Shown here piece by piece: positions 15,001-20,303 of a stretch of 64,000 nucleotides of DNA. Source of the DNA: Bacteroidales bacterium (GTDB lineage: Bacteria > Bacteroidota > Bacteroidia > Bacteroidales > WCHB1-69); the NCBI GenBank assembly GCA_017617445.1, contig JAFZWE010000015.1:1-64000 (forward strand), written 5' to 3'. Below the pieces are notes generated by a model, which saw nothing but the letters and a program-made list of their open reading frames with translations, had not been told where the DNA came from and made no database searches. Numbering within the stretch: position 1 is the first letter of the stretch; each line of letters opens with the position of its first letter. The translations under genes and the position numbers were made by a program.

Positions 15001-18000
15001 CAACGACAACTGCTCTCCCGACAACCTGACAGTGAGTTCGTACGATGAAGCGACAGGCTCCTGCCCGATTGTCATCAGCCGCCACTATACGGTGACTGAC
15101 GCGTGCGGCAATGTGAGCGAGGAGTTCGTGCAGACCCTGCAAGTGTATGACAGTGTCGCTCCCGTGGTAACCACTGCTTCCGTTACAACGGCATTGAACG
15201 GCTGCGATGCAGATGCAGCTCCAGCCATTGTGACCACTTCTGCTGATTTGCAGGCCATAGGCTTCACTTATGCCGATAACTGCATAGCGGCAGATGCACT
15301 GATTGTCGCTTGTGCGGAAATGACGGACGGCACTTGCCCCATCACTATCACCAGAACCTATACAGTAAGTGACTCTTGCGGTAATGTGAGCGAAGAGATG
15401 ACACATGTCATTACCGTTTTCGACAGTGTTGCTCCCGTTATCAGAGGAACTATCGACAATACGGTGGCAGATGGATGTGATATTACAGTTCTGGATAACT
15501 ATCAGGCTGCTCAAACTACGGACGAATTGCTGGCTTTGGGCAATATCACACTGGAAGAATCCTGCGCTCAGGACTTGATGACTGTACAGGTGACGGCTGA
15601 CACGACCATTGACTGCCCGATTACCGTGGTGCGTACTTATACCGTGACGGATGCGTGCGGCAATGTCAGCAATGAGGTGACCCATACCATCATTATTCAG
15701 GATGTAACCGCTCCGGAATTTGAAAGCCAGGTTCCGAGCCACTTGCTGGCTTCTGCCGATTGCCACTTTGTGGTTCCGGATTTGACCGAAGAGGTACGTG
15801 AGGTGGCATCCGATAACTGCACCGCCACCGGTGAATTGACCATCGTACAATTTCCTGCCGCAAATACGGATGTGACAGCGGATATGAATGTAGACGTGAC
15901 GGTGACGGATGCCTGCGGCAATAGTTCCGTGATGACCGTGGAACTCCATCTGCCCGAGGTGGTTACCGCTTCAGTTACCCCCTCCGCTACCCAGTATTGC
16001 GAAGGCGATACCGTCAGTTTGTCCGCTATTCCTGAAGGTGGCACGGGCGTTTACACTTATCAGTGGACCCCGGCAGATGGCCTCCTCTCCACAGATGATT
16101 CCACAGTGCAAGTAGCTATCAATGAATCTGCTGGCACTTATCAGGTGCTGGTTACGGATGAAAACGGCTGCGCGATAACAGCCTCTTATACATTGCCAGA
16201 ACCCAGCCACATTACTGTGAGTATTGAGGAACAGAACTTTATCCACTGCTTCCAGGGAACTGACGGCGTGGTGGCGGCAACAGCCGAAAATGGAGTGCCT
16301 GCCTATACGTATGCATGGAGCAATGGCGCGAATACCGCTGTGAATGAGAACCTTTCCGAGGGTACTTACACTGTTACTGCTACGGATGATTACGGCTGTA
16401 CGGCAACCGCTGAAATCACCCTCACGCATCCAACAGAACTTACGGCTGACATAACGGATGAAACAGCTGTGCTTTGCTTCGGCGACGCCAGCGGCAGAGG
16501 CACAGTGACTCCCGCCGGAGGTACCGCTCCCTATACCGTAAGCATTGATGGTAATATGACTTCCTTCAATGTGGAGGAAGGTAACTCCCATACCTTTATC
16601 GGTCTGACTACCGGTACCTACACTGTCCTGGTAACCGATGCCAACCAATGCCAGTATGAAGCACAGATGGAAATCACCACTCCTGATCAGTTGGTGATGA
16701 CCGAAGTGACTTCGTCCATGCCGCTCTGTTATCATGGCAATGACGGATCTGCTGTGGTGAATGTCATTGGCGGAACTTTGCCCTATACGCTGTCGGTGAA
16801 CCAGGTGGAATACACCACCATGACTGCGGAGGGCGAACAGACTGTCAATAATCTGACTGCCGGAAGCTATGTGGTGGATGTGGTGGATGCCAATGGTTGT
16901 ACCACACAAATTACTGTGGTGATAGATGAACCGGCCGAATTGTTGATGGACAATGCAGGTGTGGTGAATGTAAGCTGCCATGGCTTGAGTGATGGCACTG
17001 CGGAGGTGTCCTTCACCGGAGGAACAGCTCCCTACACTTTGTGGATCAATCAGAATGAACAAACCACACAAGTGAACGCCATCCAGAATGTGACCTTCAC
17101 AGGCCTGCCCGCAGGCACGCACACCGCTACTGTACAAGATGTCAACGGCTGCGCTACTACACTCCAGATTACCGTGACCGAACCTGATGAACTGACGGCT
17201 GCTGCCGATCAGCTGGTGGATGTGCTTTGCTTCGGTGATGCCAACGGTTCCGCACGTGTCACCCCGACCGCCGGTACCGCCCCCTATACCGTAAGCATCG
17301 ACAATTTCGCCACCTCACAGACAGTCCAGGCCAACGGCAACTGTACGTTCACTGGCCTCACCGCCGGCGACTATACCGCTGTGGTCCGCGATGCTCATGG
17401 TTGCGAAACAACAGCTGACTTTACCATCGGCACCCCGACACAATTGGTGCTGGCCGAGGTCTCCACTACCGACCCGCTCTGTTTTGAGGGAAGCGATGGC
17501 AATATCGTGGTCAATGTGGAAGGCGGTATCGCCCCCTACAGCATGACACTGGATGGAACAGATTATCTGAATAACCTGTCTGCCGGCGACCAGGCCCTTG
17601 ATAATTTGTCTGCTGGTACTTATACCATCATGGTTACAGATGCCAACGGCTGCAGCGCTACCGTCACCTCTACTCTGGGTGAACCGGATTTGCTTACACT
17701 GGAACAGGCTGCCACAACACCGATCACCTGCTTCGGCGGTTCCGATGGAACAGTGACCGTGGGCGTCGCCGGTGGTACGGCAACTTACGATATTTGGATT
17801 GACGCCACCGAACAGCGCCAGACATTGAATGACGCCACACAAACCGCCCTGTTTACGGATTTGGGCGCTGGCCCGCATCTGGTGACAGTTTCAGATGACC
17901 ATGGCTGCCATGCCACTCTGACGGTGACATTCATTGAACCGGATCAGATCTCCGCAGTGGTGGATACCACCACGGATGTGCTTTGCTTTGGTCAATCTAA

Positions 18001-19396
18001 CGGTACAGCTACCATCATCATCAGTGGCGGTACTTTGCCGTATGTGGTTTCTGTGGATTCCACCATGGAAGATATCGTGCTGACCACAGAGGATCCCTAT
18101 ACCATTGAAAACCTCTGGGCCAATAACTATCAGGTGCATGTGGTGGATGACCACGGATGCACGGTGGATATGGAAATCGTCATTGCAGAACCCGATTCAC
18201 TGACTGTCCTTGCCCACATTCTGAGCAATGTCTCCTGCTTCGGGTTGAACGACGGTGCTGCCGAGGCTACGGCTACCGGTGGCGTGGTTCCCTACTCCTA
18301 CATCTGGACAGGTGATGTAACCGGACCGCTTTTGTCGGATATCTTCGCCGGCTTGTATCAGATTTCTGTGATTGATGCCAATGGCTGCTGGGCTTCCGAT
18401 TCTGCACAAATTACCGAACCAGAACCGCTGCATGTGTATCTGGATACAATCACCGAAAGCTGTAACGGTGAAGCAACGGCCATCATTGAAGTACATTCCG
18501 AAGGCGGTACACCTACCTACGAATACTGGTGGAGCAATGGTGAAACCACAGACTCTCTCTTCAATCTGGCTGTCGGCCCCTATACGGTTACTGTAACCGA
18601 TATTCTGGGCTGTATGGATACCATGACTGTGGAGGTGCCGTTCCATCCGCTGCCTGACTTTACCATCAGTACCACTACGGCCTATTGTGACCGCGACGAT
18701 GGTACCGCTACCGTGGTGGGAAGCAATACCGAATTGTACAACTACGATTGGCACGCCGACAATAACCCCAATGCCCCGTTCAACGGGCAGCTCGCTGGCG
18801 GTGACTATGTGCTGACTGTGGACGATGAGGTCTGCTCTCTGGATATCCCGTTCACCATCGGCAATGTGCCCGGTCCTGTGGCCAACCTGACGGCAGATCC
18901 CACCCGCTTTATCCTCGGTCCCGTCGTGCGCTATCAGGATCACTCCTCCGGCGATATCGCCACTTGGCTCTATGAGTTCGGAGATGGCGGTACTTCTGAA
19001 GAACGTAATCCGGCACACCTCTACCAGGAGGCTGGCCAGTACTGGACTGTGCTTACGGTTACTGACGAACACGACTGCTTTGATACCGCAATGGTGATGA
19101 TAGAAGTCCTTCCGGATGTCATTATCTATGTTCCGAATGCATTCACCCCGAATGGAGACGGTAACAACGATATCTGGATGCCGGTGATCTCCAATTGTAA
19201 TGAGAGAGATTTTGAAATGGTGATTTACAACCGTTGGGGCCAGCTGATCTTCCAATCCAACAGCCCGTATGTGGGATGGAATGGCGAGTACAATGGCAAA
19301 GAGATTGAAATGGGTGTTTATACCTATAAAATCACCTACTATAACATCTTAGGGAAAAAATACATGAAGTCAGGAACCGTTACACTGATCCGTTAG
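2..19396 (+). CDS. Giant T9SS type B surface protein (3' part; start outside window)
   Basis: The frame is open from base 2, so the N-terminus and signal peptide lie upstream; 6,464 residues are visible. Counting from base 2: a Gly-rich stretch (about 1-115); PKD/Ig-like domains (about 230-755); HYR-like domains from about 758, including a three-domain cassette repeated from 951; six tandem super-repeats of about 611 residues (1652-5317); ten SprB-type repeats (about 5401-6213), each opening with a P-x-x-L/I motif and carrying a cysteine; a PKD domain (about 6293-6370, YEFGDGG); and a CHU_C 'gliding motility-associated' C-terminal domain (about 6371-6464) with FTPNGDGNND and the ending SGTVTLIR. 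CHU_C domains are T9SS type B sorting signals, so export to the cell surface is expected. An adhesin role is inferred from architecture; no enzymatic domain is seen. Two lipoprotein genes follow at once. Confidence 0.93.
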   Translation, partial: GGGQGGGGGYGGGGSFGIYIFDDQGARTFVDCYTTVGTAGQGGQGAAGGAGGTGGSGGQAVPGMEFAIAWNTASVSNQDYWAQASGGYGDNGGPGGNGGNGGPGANGGPGVARTVVQVTNLGTATPPNDYTNWQRLIQQPVIVAGSHDYPYTSCENVEMDMCERQGENISDYSTFGSGSNPTSGQPCTRITYNNTVTDLPAQVTGTGRKTPQATRNGNTYAYSGFNIILFDPESPDEITGPVDVCPGENSYCIPYQTGYFYSWTITEGHDFAQFISDTTVNCVGVEFTNLTSLDQTVVLRVDVSPPCCPNFEYREIEVTVHPMVHIVDVSPSTQICTGEDLTLFVNAMPSSATYQWVLNGNVLAGATGSTFEIDNASEINTGEYVIIVSGFCNVEQDTIYVTLYDMPEVTIEVPDEICAGDEADLIFTSNMNNVEVIYMVGEDQYVIYLNAGTTVVSADPVYENTLVQVINATSLDNGCVSTVVSQDIIILMNGDNATSAGPDRTYCELTCPLSALEPEPGLQWGTWSLYSTNPNSLTASIDDASAAITTFEGSNVGEYTFIWTVAGYFGDCYGEVSDTVTITILPSLVMQFNPGMVSCYGEPVSLTVSGEGGMPEYTYYWLDEDDEVIGFGDYMADLEVGVHYSVLMVDQNECSLTEPVEIIVLNSQTLDIADIDTVCPNAGSVQVDVTINNGTPPFVVDFYHEGDVFTSTVSTGEAHYTQRYSNTSCNMHDTVFVRITDNNGCVAIDTAAYVIADETAPVILGTLPTDTVSCPNDVPGVYGNLSDIIRSLQGAETGISDNCSSEEELTLSVNQHEVDPSCNYEIVREYIVSDACGNKDTLVHVIVVKDTVPPVIEGALPDQSVTCVDQISSPIATLSDLLNEMQNTPRPRIYDNCSSFNNLTLTVETEPTTSYCNGIYVRTYTITDTCGNSSTLSQNIIVKDEEEPVVSGALADITVYATNDCLYTLPDTLTTVTELQELGITIEDCNLVEAVTVVDETVPTLSQCSVTLQRTYTISDSCNNSKEIHQNILVLDTLSPVVTDQLEDTIIFYSDALCNYTEVQVLQLSDFDVTDCNNVTMSVSHRDTTNAGTGCEWSYTRVYTFVDDCNNPPVSIDQLITVQDTTRPVVADVLRDTILYYSGNDCTLDSYEPLTLADFSVEDCNTVTMEVIHQDTTHAGTGCEWSFTRIYRFTDECNNASVDIDQLITVMDTTRPAIVGTLSDLNIYRQNNCSYALPDTLTLSQLQTVLEISDCNLSDEVTVDHSVLEEVGTCLHKVVRTYTISDECGNSNTVDQNILIADTTRPVVVDELLDTIIYYSDALCNYTEVSELLISDFDVTDCNDVTLTVTHQDTTNNGTGCEWSYTRIYTFEDACGNAPVVIDQLITVMDTTRPVVTDALRDTILYYTGNDCSLDNYPPLELEDFDVADCNDVTLEVSHRDTVGQSESCEWSYTRVYTFTDVCNNASVVVDQLITVLDTTPPAISGTLPDLTIYRLENCTYQLPDTLDLAGLQQLLTISDCNLDENVAINHSDIEDVDNCESRIVRTYTISDLCGQSAEVTQTISIQDTTHPTFTESVSEQVLVSDNCVFEIPDFTDTIRPRITDNCTAVAEITIEQLPVAGTEADQSQDVTITITDLCGLSNEMVIHVVVPDELTMTLHQGDTSICEGESVTLPTTMSGGTAPFTYLWTPTNGLEPSDADTVVATPSDTTVYSLTLTDANGCSATAEVTINVDTIPATPILTQEPNVACHGDANGSITIGTPVPAGWYNYSLNNDEFQDTSSVYNGLTQGNYTITVMTDATSHCQSTASITVESSPAIPSVQVDTILTAMCPNQGVQEVTATILNGLAPYIVTWEGATIDQIDSLMATVDISAQHCDTSYTVTVTIIDGNECEAHNTYEFFVNDTVKPVMHTFLDTIRVEGCSADAAPAVLSTEQDLTDAGMTFEDECTQPGHFTVNCLADTAGTCPIVITRRYTVTDECGNTSPIDSAIHRILINDETVPDVTVNEVVDTLNSCGFQNAPAEATTPAALEEIGFVFSDNCTPNEQLTVQSSADTTGTCATVLTRHYTLTDECGNVSGEMTHIIRIHDSIAPVISGTAEELQLYACDSNILSEYPAATTVAQLLDLGFSIEEICSYNEMEVHHTVDSTGSCPITITRTYWVTDACQNESNRVTHQITIADTTHPIWNQPITDTLLISDRCLFVIPDFVAIAAQQTSDNCSAIDQIQIEQSHSVGTMVTEPVEVSVTLTDACGNDTVYLISVTIPEELTVSIDQADTSVCAWESVILPSTVVGGIAPFLYAWTPDNGLSSISDEQVTATPTDTAHYTLTVTDANGCIATASVTVNVDTIPSPIVLSQTPNVACHGDANGTITIETPAPAGWYSYAINTDEAQDTSNVYTGLEQGQYTITVTTAATSHCQASATIEVESSPAIPSVAVDSLHDVLFCPNQGTQEVTAQILNGLPPYTVIWEGASDSTTDSLLASVDIVPQQCDTSYIVTVSIVDGNECEAHSTYEFFVADTTAPVLLGVIDTVLMEGCSAEEIEPLYPLATNEAALIALGITIQDECTHDGEFEVSSISDTVGTCPIVVTRHYTVYDLCGNASREVIQVIQVDDETAPVVSAVTIDTLIEGCDATAATPVAQNAADLEAIGFTLTDGCTHNNELVILVTADTSGTCPIVIERRYVAVDFCGNVSDSMRHTLRINDTTAPVMNGQLAEVLVEGCGYDALNEYPIATSWAELSAASYASITLTEACTNPEELELRCEESQSGSCPIEVVRKYVLEDQCGNVSDTLVHLLHIDDTTAPYFTQAVADQILVSDNCVFTMPDLTDTIRRYIADNCTAVADIVIAQDIVSGTELQNTQTVTITITDDCDNSYDTTITMVVPEVLTITCHQGDTSVCEGASVLLPTTVEGGTPAFTYTWQPVGGLSATDEDTVTATPMAGTYSYVVTVTDANGCTAIDGMTLTVDTLPAVPTLTMTPNTICVGQQNGTITIENPVGNGYHYSLNNADYQDTSNVYTDLQTGDYTVTVMTDEGCISQPGTIHVDNSQELPTVTITHVDEIICPNAGTQAMTAEVTGGDAPFQYTWTGAENADALSTIVNIDPTVCDSAYIITLQVVDVNNCTSSDVDTLYVRDTTRPVISGTTELLTYNGCTIEDAPAAVTTLDGLVSLGLAVSDNCTELADEVAVRQEVTGNCPIVITRYYTITDACHLTSDEYQHVLQVFDSVAPVVEVGEVVDHLTGCVEADAPAIVNTPADLQQIGFVFSDNCTPFEYLTVVSSEEVSGHCPIVLTRYYRVLDSCGNVSDTMTHTITVYDSIAPQIEGAIADLVVDGCDISVLDNYPAAANAAQLEALDNSVNVTDNCIADEDLMLHVTADTTGSCPMVVTRTYWMEDSCGNLSNEITQVIYIQDTTRPFFQQQLQDSLLVSDNCSFVVPDYITLVRPMVEDNCTSQQDIIITQSPDPDIVVTEPTTVTVTLEDGCGNVTSATLTITLPEELQITINQSDMSFCEGNSVVLATTVTGGIPEYTYDWTPTDGLDVTDSATVVASPLEGDYNYTVLVTDDNGCTAEAEVLVNVMETPDTAVTEMTPNTMCQGANGTITVISPVNENGYYMYSLNEGTYQYETTFEDLAAGTYTITVMTEDGCVSSTVNVVVESSQELPHVTLEYPTDILCPNEESQVVTAIVTGGETPFTYNWTGDAIINIETESVEIGLNENACDTVYSFSVLVTDINECETSAQATITVRDQEGPQITGTLEVVNVSGCTSADAGNLLDLNAMVNLGVEITDHCSALEDMTFSVEESETGNCPVVVTRRYVVYDHCGNPSDTLVQVIHVMDTIAPVVLNDEVADEREGCSISMLPAPVSTAAELLALGFDFDDDCTDRTELTVSVDSSETVVGCDIIFTRYYTVTDACQNVSSVMSHAFLISDIEAPVISGTIAETTLDGCNETMQLSIPVAASVNDLRALGLNVTDNCSLDSTSVAMEQTISGTCPIVVTRTYTVQDWCGNVSNAVQHVIYIQDTVAPIMEEELQDVMLTSVNCEFVVPDFTEAVLNEVGDNCTDITSEMISQQPAAGVVVEENTIVTITVTDECNNEMVTTVNILVPEELQVSLSADGVTEFCEGGSVTLSSSVTGGTPDYAYDWTPVTGLEVTDEASVMASPVAGEYDYVITVTDANGCTATANIAVVVNETPVAPTAETTPNTICVGDPNGTITITDPIGEGYTYSLNGTDYQTSPTFTGLTSGDYQLTVMTEAGCLSENTTVTVGVSQNFPTVEILTDTLFLCPNAGTQTLTAEITGGTPEFAYEWTGVTTSDDATAALDILPTACDTTYTVEVSVTDVNYCTNQTTITFTVRDVTAPQLEGALANVDVNGCSVNDLPDRYESAAEMLEDYVLTDDCTPAASLTLSYREETEGFCPTVVRRYYILSDECGNSSEEYLQVLRLFDTLPPIVTPSSITENINGCNAEDAPAPVTSPTDLAALGFEFSDACTANEALTVSVSADTAGNCPMIITREYSVTDECGNTMGGMTYVIEIMDETAPVLSGNLPEITLNGCSVDEIDSYPAATTSEALSALGVTITEECSEVAVQSDTSSMGECPIVITRTYRVVDACGNVSNTVSQTIYIQDTTRPQFASAVDTQYLMGVGGNFYVPDFNTMISQIISDNCTPTEEILIAQTPDAGAQVTGNQSVTITITDFCGNENTLDIPVVIPDALTISIVQPDARFCFGGSIELTPTVNGGTPDYIFSWTPADGLSAIDEQNVVATPNPGTYHYVVTVTDVNGSTASDSVTVIVDTIPATAELAVSNTTVCAGDPNGAITVISPVGEGYSYSLNGGEYQTSPEFENLPADTYSILVMTAEGCVSEEATALLSDVSAAPVVSIIPMDEILCPNLGTQAIEAEVQGGSAPFNYTWSGDGIASSNTTSSTLDIRSEWCDTMYVVTLTVLDANNCTGTDTDTVYARDNEAPTINGTLDVISYNGCVATDAPAAVTTADALAALGLELNDNCSPDNLTVSSYDEATGSCPIVISRHYTVTDACGNVSEEFVQTLQVYDSVAPVVTTASVTTALNGCDADAAPAIVTTSADLQAIGFTYADNCIAADALIVACAEMTDGTCPITITRTYTVSDSCGNVSEEMTHVITVFDSVAPVIRGTIDNTVADGCDITVLDNYQAAQTTDELLALGNITLEESCAQDLMTVQVTADTTIDCPITVVRTYTVTDACGNVSNEVTHTIIIQDVTAPEFESQVPSHLLASADCHFVVPDLTEEVREVASDNCTATGELTIVQFPAANTDVTADMNVDVTVTDACGNSSVMTVELHLPEVVTASVTPSATQYCEGDTVSLSAIPEGGTGVYTYQWTPADGLLSTDDSTVQVAINESAGTYQVLVTDENGCAITASYTLPEPSHITVSIEEQNFIHCFQGTDGVVAATAENGVPAYTYAWSNGANTAVNENLSEGTYTVTATDDYGCTATAEITLTHPTELTADITDETAVLCFGDASGRGTVTPAGGTAPYTVSIDGNMTSFNVEEGNSHTFIGLTTGTYTVLVTDANQCQYEAQMEITTPDQLVMTEVTSSMPLCYHGNDGSAVVNVIGGTLPYTLSVNQVEYTTMTAEGEQTVNNLTAGSYVVDVVDANGCTTQITVVIDEPAELLMDNAGVVNVSCHGLSDGTAEVSFTGGTAPYTLWINQNEQTTQVNAIQNVTFTGLPAGTHTATVQDVNGCATTLQITVTEPDELTAAADQLVDVLCFGDANGSARVTPTAGTAPYTVSIDNFATSQTVQANGNCTFTGLTAGDYTAVVRDAHGCETTADFTIGTPTQLVLAEVSTTDPLCFEGSDGNIVVNVEGGIAPYSMTLDGTDYLNNLSAGDQALDNLSAGTYTIMVTDANGCSATVTSTLGEPDLLTLEQAATTPITCFGGSDGTVTVGVAGGTATYDIWIDATEQRQTLNDATQTALFTDLGAGPHLVTVSDDHGCHATLTVTFIEPDQISAVVDTTTDVLCFGQSNGTATIIISGGTLPYVVSVDSTMEDIVLTTEDPYTIENLWANNYQVHVVDDHGCTVDMEIVIAEPDSLTVLAHILSNVSCFGLNDGAAEATATGGVVPYSYIWTGDVTGPLLSDIFAGLYQISVIDANGCWASDSAQITEPEPLHVYLDTITESCNGEATAIIEVHSEGGTPTYEYWWSNGETTDSLFNLAVGPYTVTVTDILGCMDTMTVEVPFHPLPDFTISTTTAYCDRDDGTATVVGSNTELYNYDWHADNNPNAPFNGQLAGGDYVLTVDDEVCSLDIPFTIGNVPGPVANLTADPTRFILGPVVRYQDHSSGDIATWLYEFGDGGTSEERNPAHLYQEAGQYWTVLTVTDEHDCFDTAMVMIEVLPDVIIYVPNAFTPNGDGNNDIWMPVISNCNERDFEMVIYNRWGQLIFQSNSPYVGWNGEYNGKEIEMGVYTYKITYYNILGKKYMKSGTVTLIR
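2852..4954 (+). repeat. HYR-like three-domain cassette (A-B-C-A-B-C-A)
   Basis: Inside the giant gene, HYR-like domains of three subtypes recur in fixed order. Subtype A begins near 2852, 3656 and 4454 and carries an LPDTL motif followed by a DCNL motif. Subtype B carries YYSDALCNYTEV or close variants. Subtype C carries LRDTILYYSGNDC. The A-to-A spacing is 804 and then 798 bases (268 and 266 residues), so the block grew by duplication of a three-domain unit rather than of single domains. Confidence 0.8.
4955..15952 (+). repeat. Six tandem super-repeats of about 1.83 kb
   Basis: Units start at 4955, 6794, 8651, 10481, 12311 and 14126, and a seventh, partial start lies at 15953. All starts are in the same frame. 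Unit lengths are 1839, 1857, 1830, 1830, 1815 and 1827 bases (605-619 residues). Each unit runs PKD-like (CEGxSVxL...GG...WTP), a short SprB-like domain (NGxITI...YSLN), an Ig-like domain (CPNxGxQ), three HYR-like domains with a TCPIVITR-type core, and a closing HYR-like domain with ISDNCxF. Units have diverged in sequence but domain order is constant. Confidence 0.88.
16202..18640 (+). repeat. Ten SprB-type repeats
   Basis: Ten repeats of roughly 75-85 residues each open with a proline followed by x-x-L/I and contain a cysteine near residue 20 (LCFGD, LCYHG, SCHG, TCFGG and similar), a GGTxPY motif and a closing DANGC/DDHGC motif. SprB repeats are named after the Flavobacterium gliding adhesin SprB. 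Repeats 2-4 (from 16430) and 5-7 (from 17183) correspond one to one, with repeat 8 (17939) resuming the first type. The spacings are 753 and 756 bases. Confidence 0.85.
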
Positions 19397-19397
19397 T

Positions 19398-19829
19398 ATG
19401 AGAAATGCATTGCTCTTCGGTGTCATGTTTCTACTCTTCATCTCGTGCGAAAAGTTTGAGGATGGCGGCTATCATTACGCTTCTCATCAAAACTTGCCGG
19501 GCGTGTGGACTTTCCAACAGGTGGAAGTAGGCGGAATACAACTCAGCGATAGCGCGTTTTATGCGCGCTATCGCAATTCATGGGTGGAGTTTGAAAAGGG
19601 AAGCATGGTGCATTTTTGTTGGAAGGATGTTGACGGCCAAATTCTGGAAGAGGAGGAGGGAACTTATGTTCTCAATTACAACAAAAGAAAACTGAGCATT
19701 GTGTTTGACGTTTATCCGCTGGTGGAAGATGTTTATATCGTTAAAAGGCTGACAAAAAATGAATTATGGATGGATAAAGTCTCAGAAGATGAAACAGTCG
19801 CCATCCAGTTGACTAAAACGAAAAAATGA
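19398..19829 (+). CDS. Lipocalin-like lipoprotein, first of a pair behind the giant adhesin
   Basis: The 143-residue protein starts with a short lipoprotein signal (hydrophobic stretch ending LFISC, lipobox Cys about residue 17), so a lipid-anchored outer-membrane or periplasmic protein is likely. The mature part begins with a G-x-W motif (LPGVWTFQQVEVGG) and is rich in predicted beta strands, as in lipocalin-like Bacteroidota lipoproteins. I do not recognise a precise family. It begins one base after the stop of the giant gene and its end overlaps the next gene, so the three are almost certainly co-transcribed and translationally coupled. A role in displaying or anchoring the giant protein is inference from position only. 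Confidence 0.8.
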   Translation: MRNALLFGVMFLLFISCEKFEDGGYHYASHQNLPGVWTFQQVEVGGIQLSDSAFYARYRNSWVEFEKGSMVHFCWKDVDGQILEEEEGTYVLNYNKRKLSIVFDVYPLVEDVYIVKRLTKNELWMDKVSEDETVAIQLTKTKK

Positions 19830-20281
19830 AAAAAATCGCAATTTTTGTGTTGTGTGCAGTGGCCGCATTAACCATTGCCTCCTGTCGCTATGATGAAGGA
19901 CCCTATATCAGTTTCCGAAGCCCTGAAACACGTCTGGTGGGTTACTGGAAATTGTCAAAGGTGGTCTTGAATGGGGAAGAAATGGATTCCACCAGTGTTT
20001 TGCCCAATAATCCAGATAATTATTTCGCTTTCTTTTCGGAAAAAATGCTGTCTGTCAGTGCTTTGGATGGAAGTTTGTGGCGGGAGTCCATCTATGGAGC
20101 CTGGGATTTTGTGGAGAAAGAAAGAAAGTTGTATATCTATTTTACTTTGAAAAATAGGAAATATGAATATACAGCTACCATCAAACGCCTTACCCGAGAG
20201 GATTTGATTTATGAATATACGGACGATAAAGGAGACACTTGGCGACTCTCTTTTGACAGCCGTTCTTCAATGTATTATTAG
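19826..20281 (+). CDS. Lipocalin-like lipoprotein, second of the pair
   Basis: This 151-residue protein has a signal peptide ending at a lipobox (TIASC, Cys about residue 20). The mature part opens with LVGYWKLSKVVLNGEEMDS, matching in layout the GVW-type opening of the preceding lipoprotein, and ends with strand-rich sequence (KRLTREDLIYEYTDDKGDTWRLSF). Both proteins share an 'RLT-x-(D/E)-(D/E)-L' segment, which suggests a tandem duplication followed by divergence. The start ATG overlaps the preceding stop (ATGA), so translation is coupled. Function is unknown; the position makes it a candidate accessory protein of the giant surface protein. It faces the convergent DoxX-like gene 22 bases away. 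Confidence 0.8.
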   Translation: MKKIAIFVLCAVAALTIASCRYDEGPYISFRSPETRLVGYWKLSKVVLNGEEMDSTSVLPNNPDNYFAFFSEKMLSVSALDGSLWRESIYGAWDFVEKERKLYIYFTLKNRKYEYTATIKRLTREDLIYEYTDDKGDTWRLSFDSRSSMYY

Positions 20282-20303
20282 AAGTTAGGAGCTTTTCCCG
20301 TTA

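Noticed and set aside
2852..18640. CRISPR array or other DNA-level short repeat array
   Set aside because: The regular repeats are in-frame protein domains of 240-1850 bases with diverged sequence, not short identical repeats with unique spacers.
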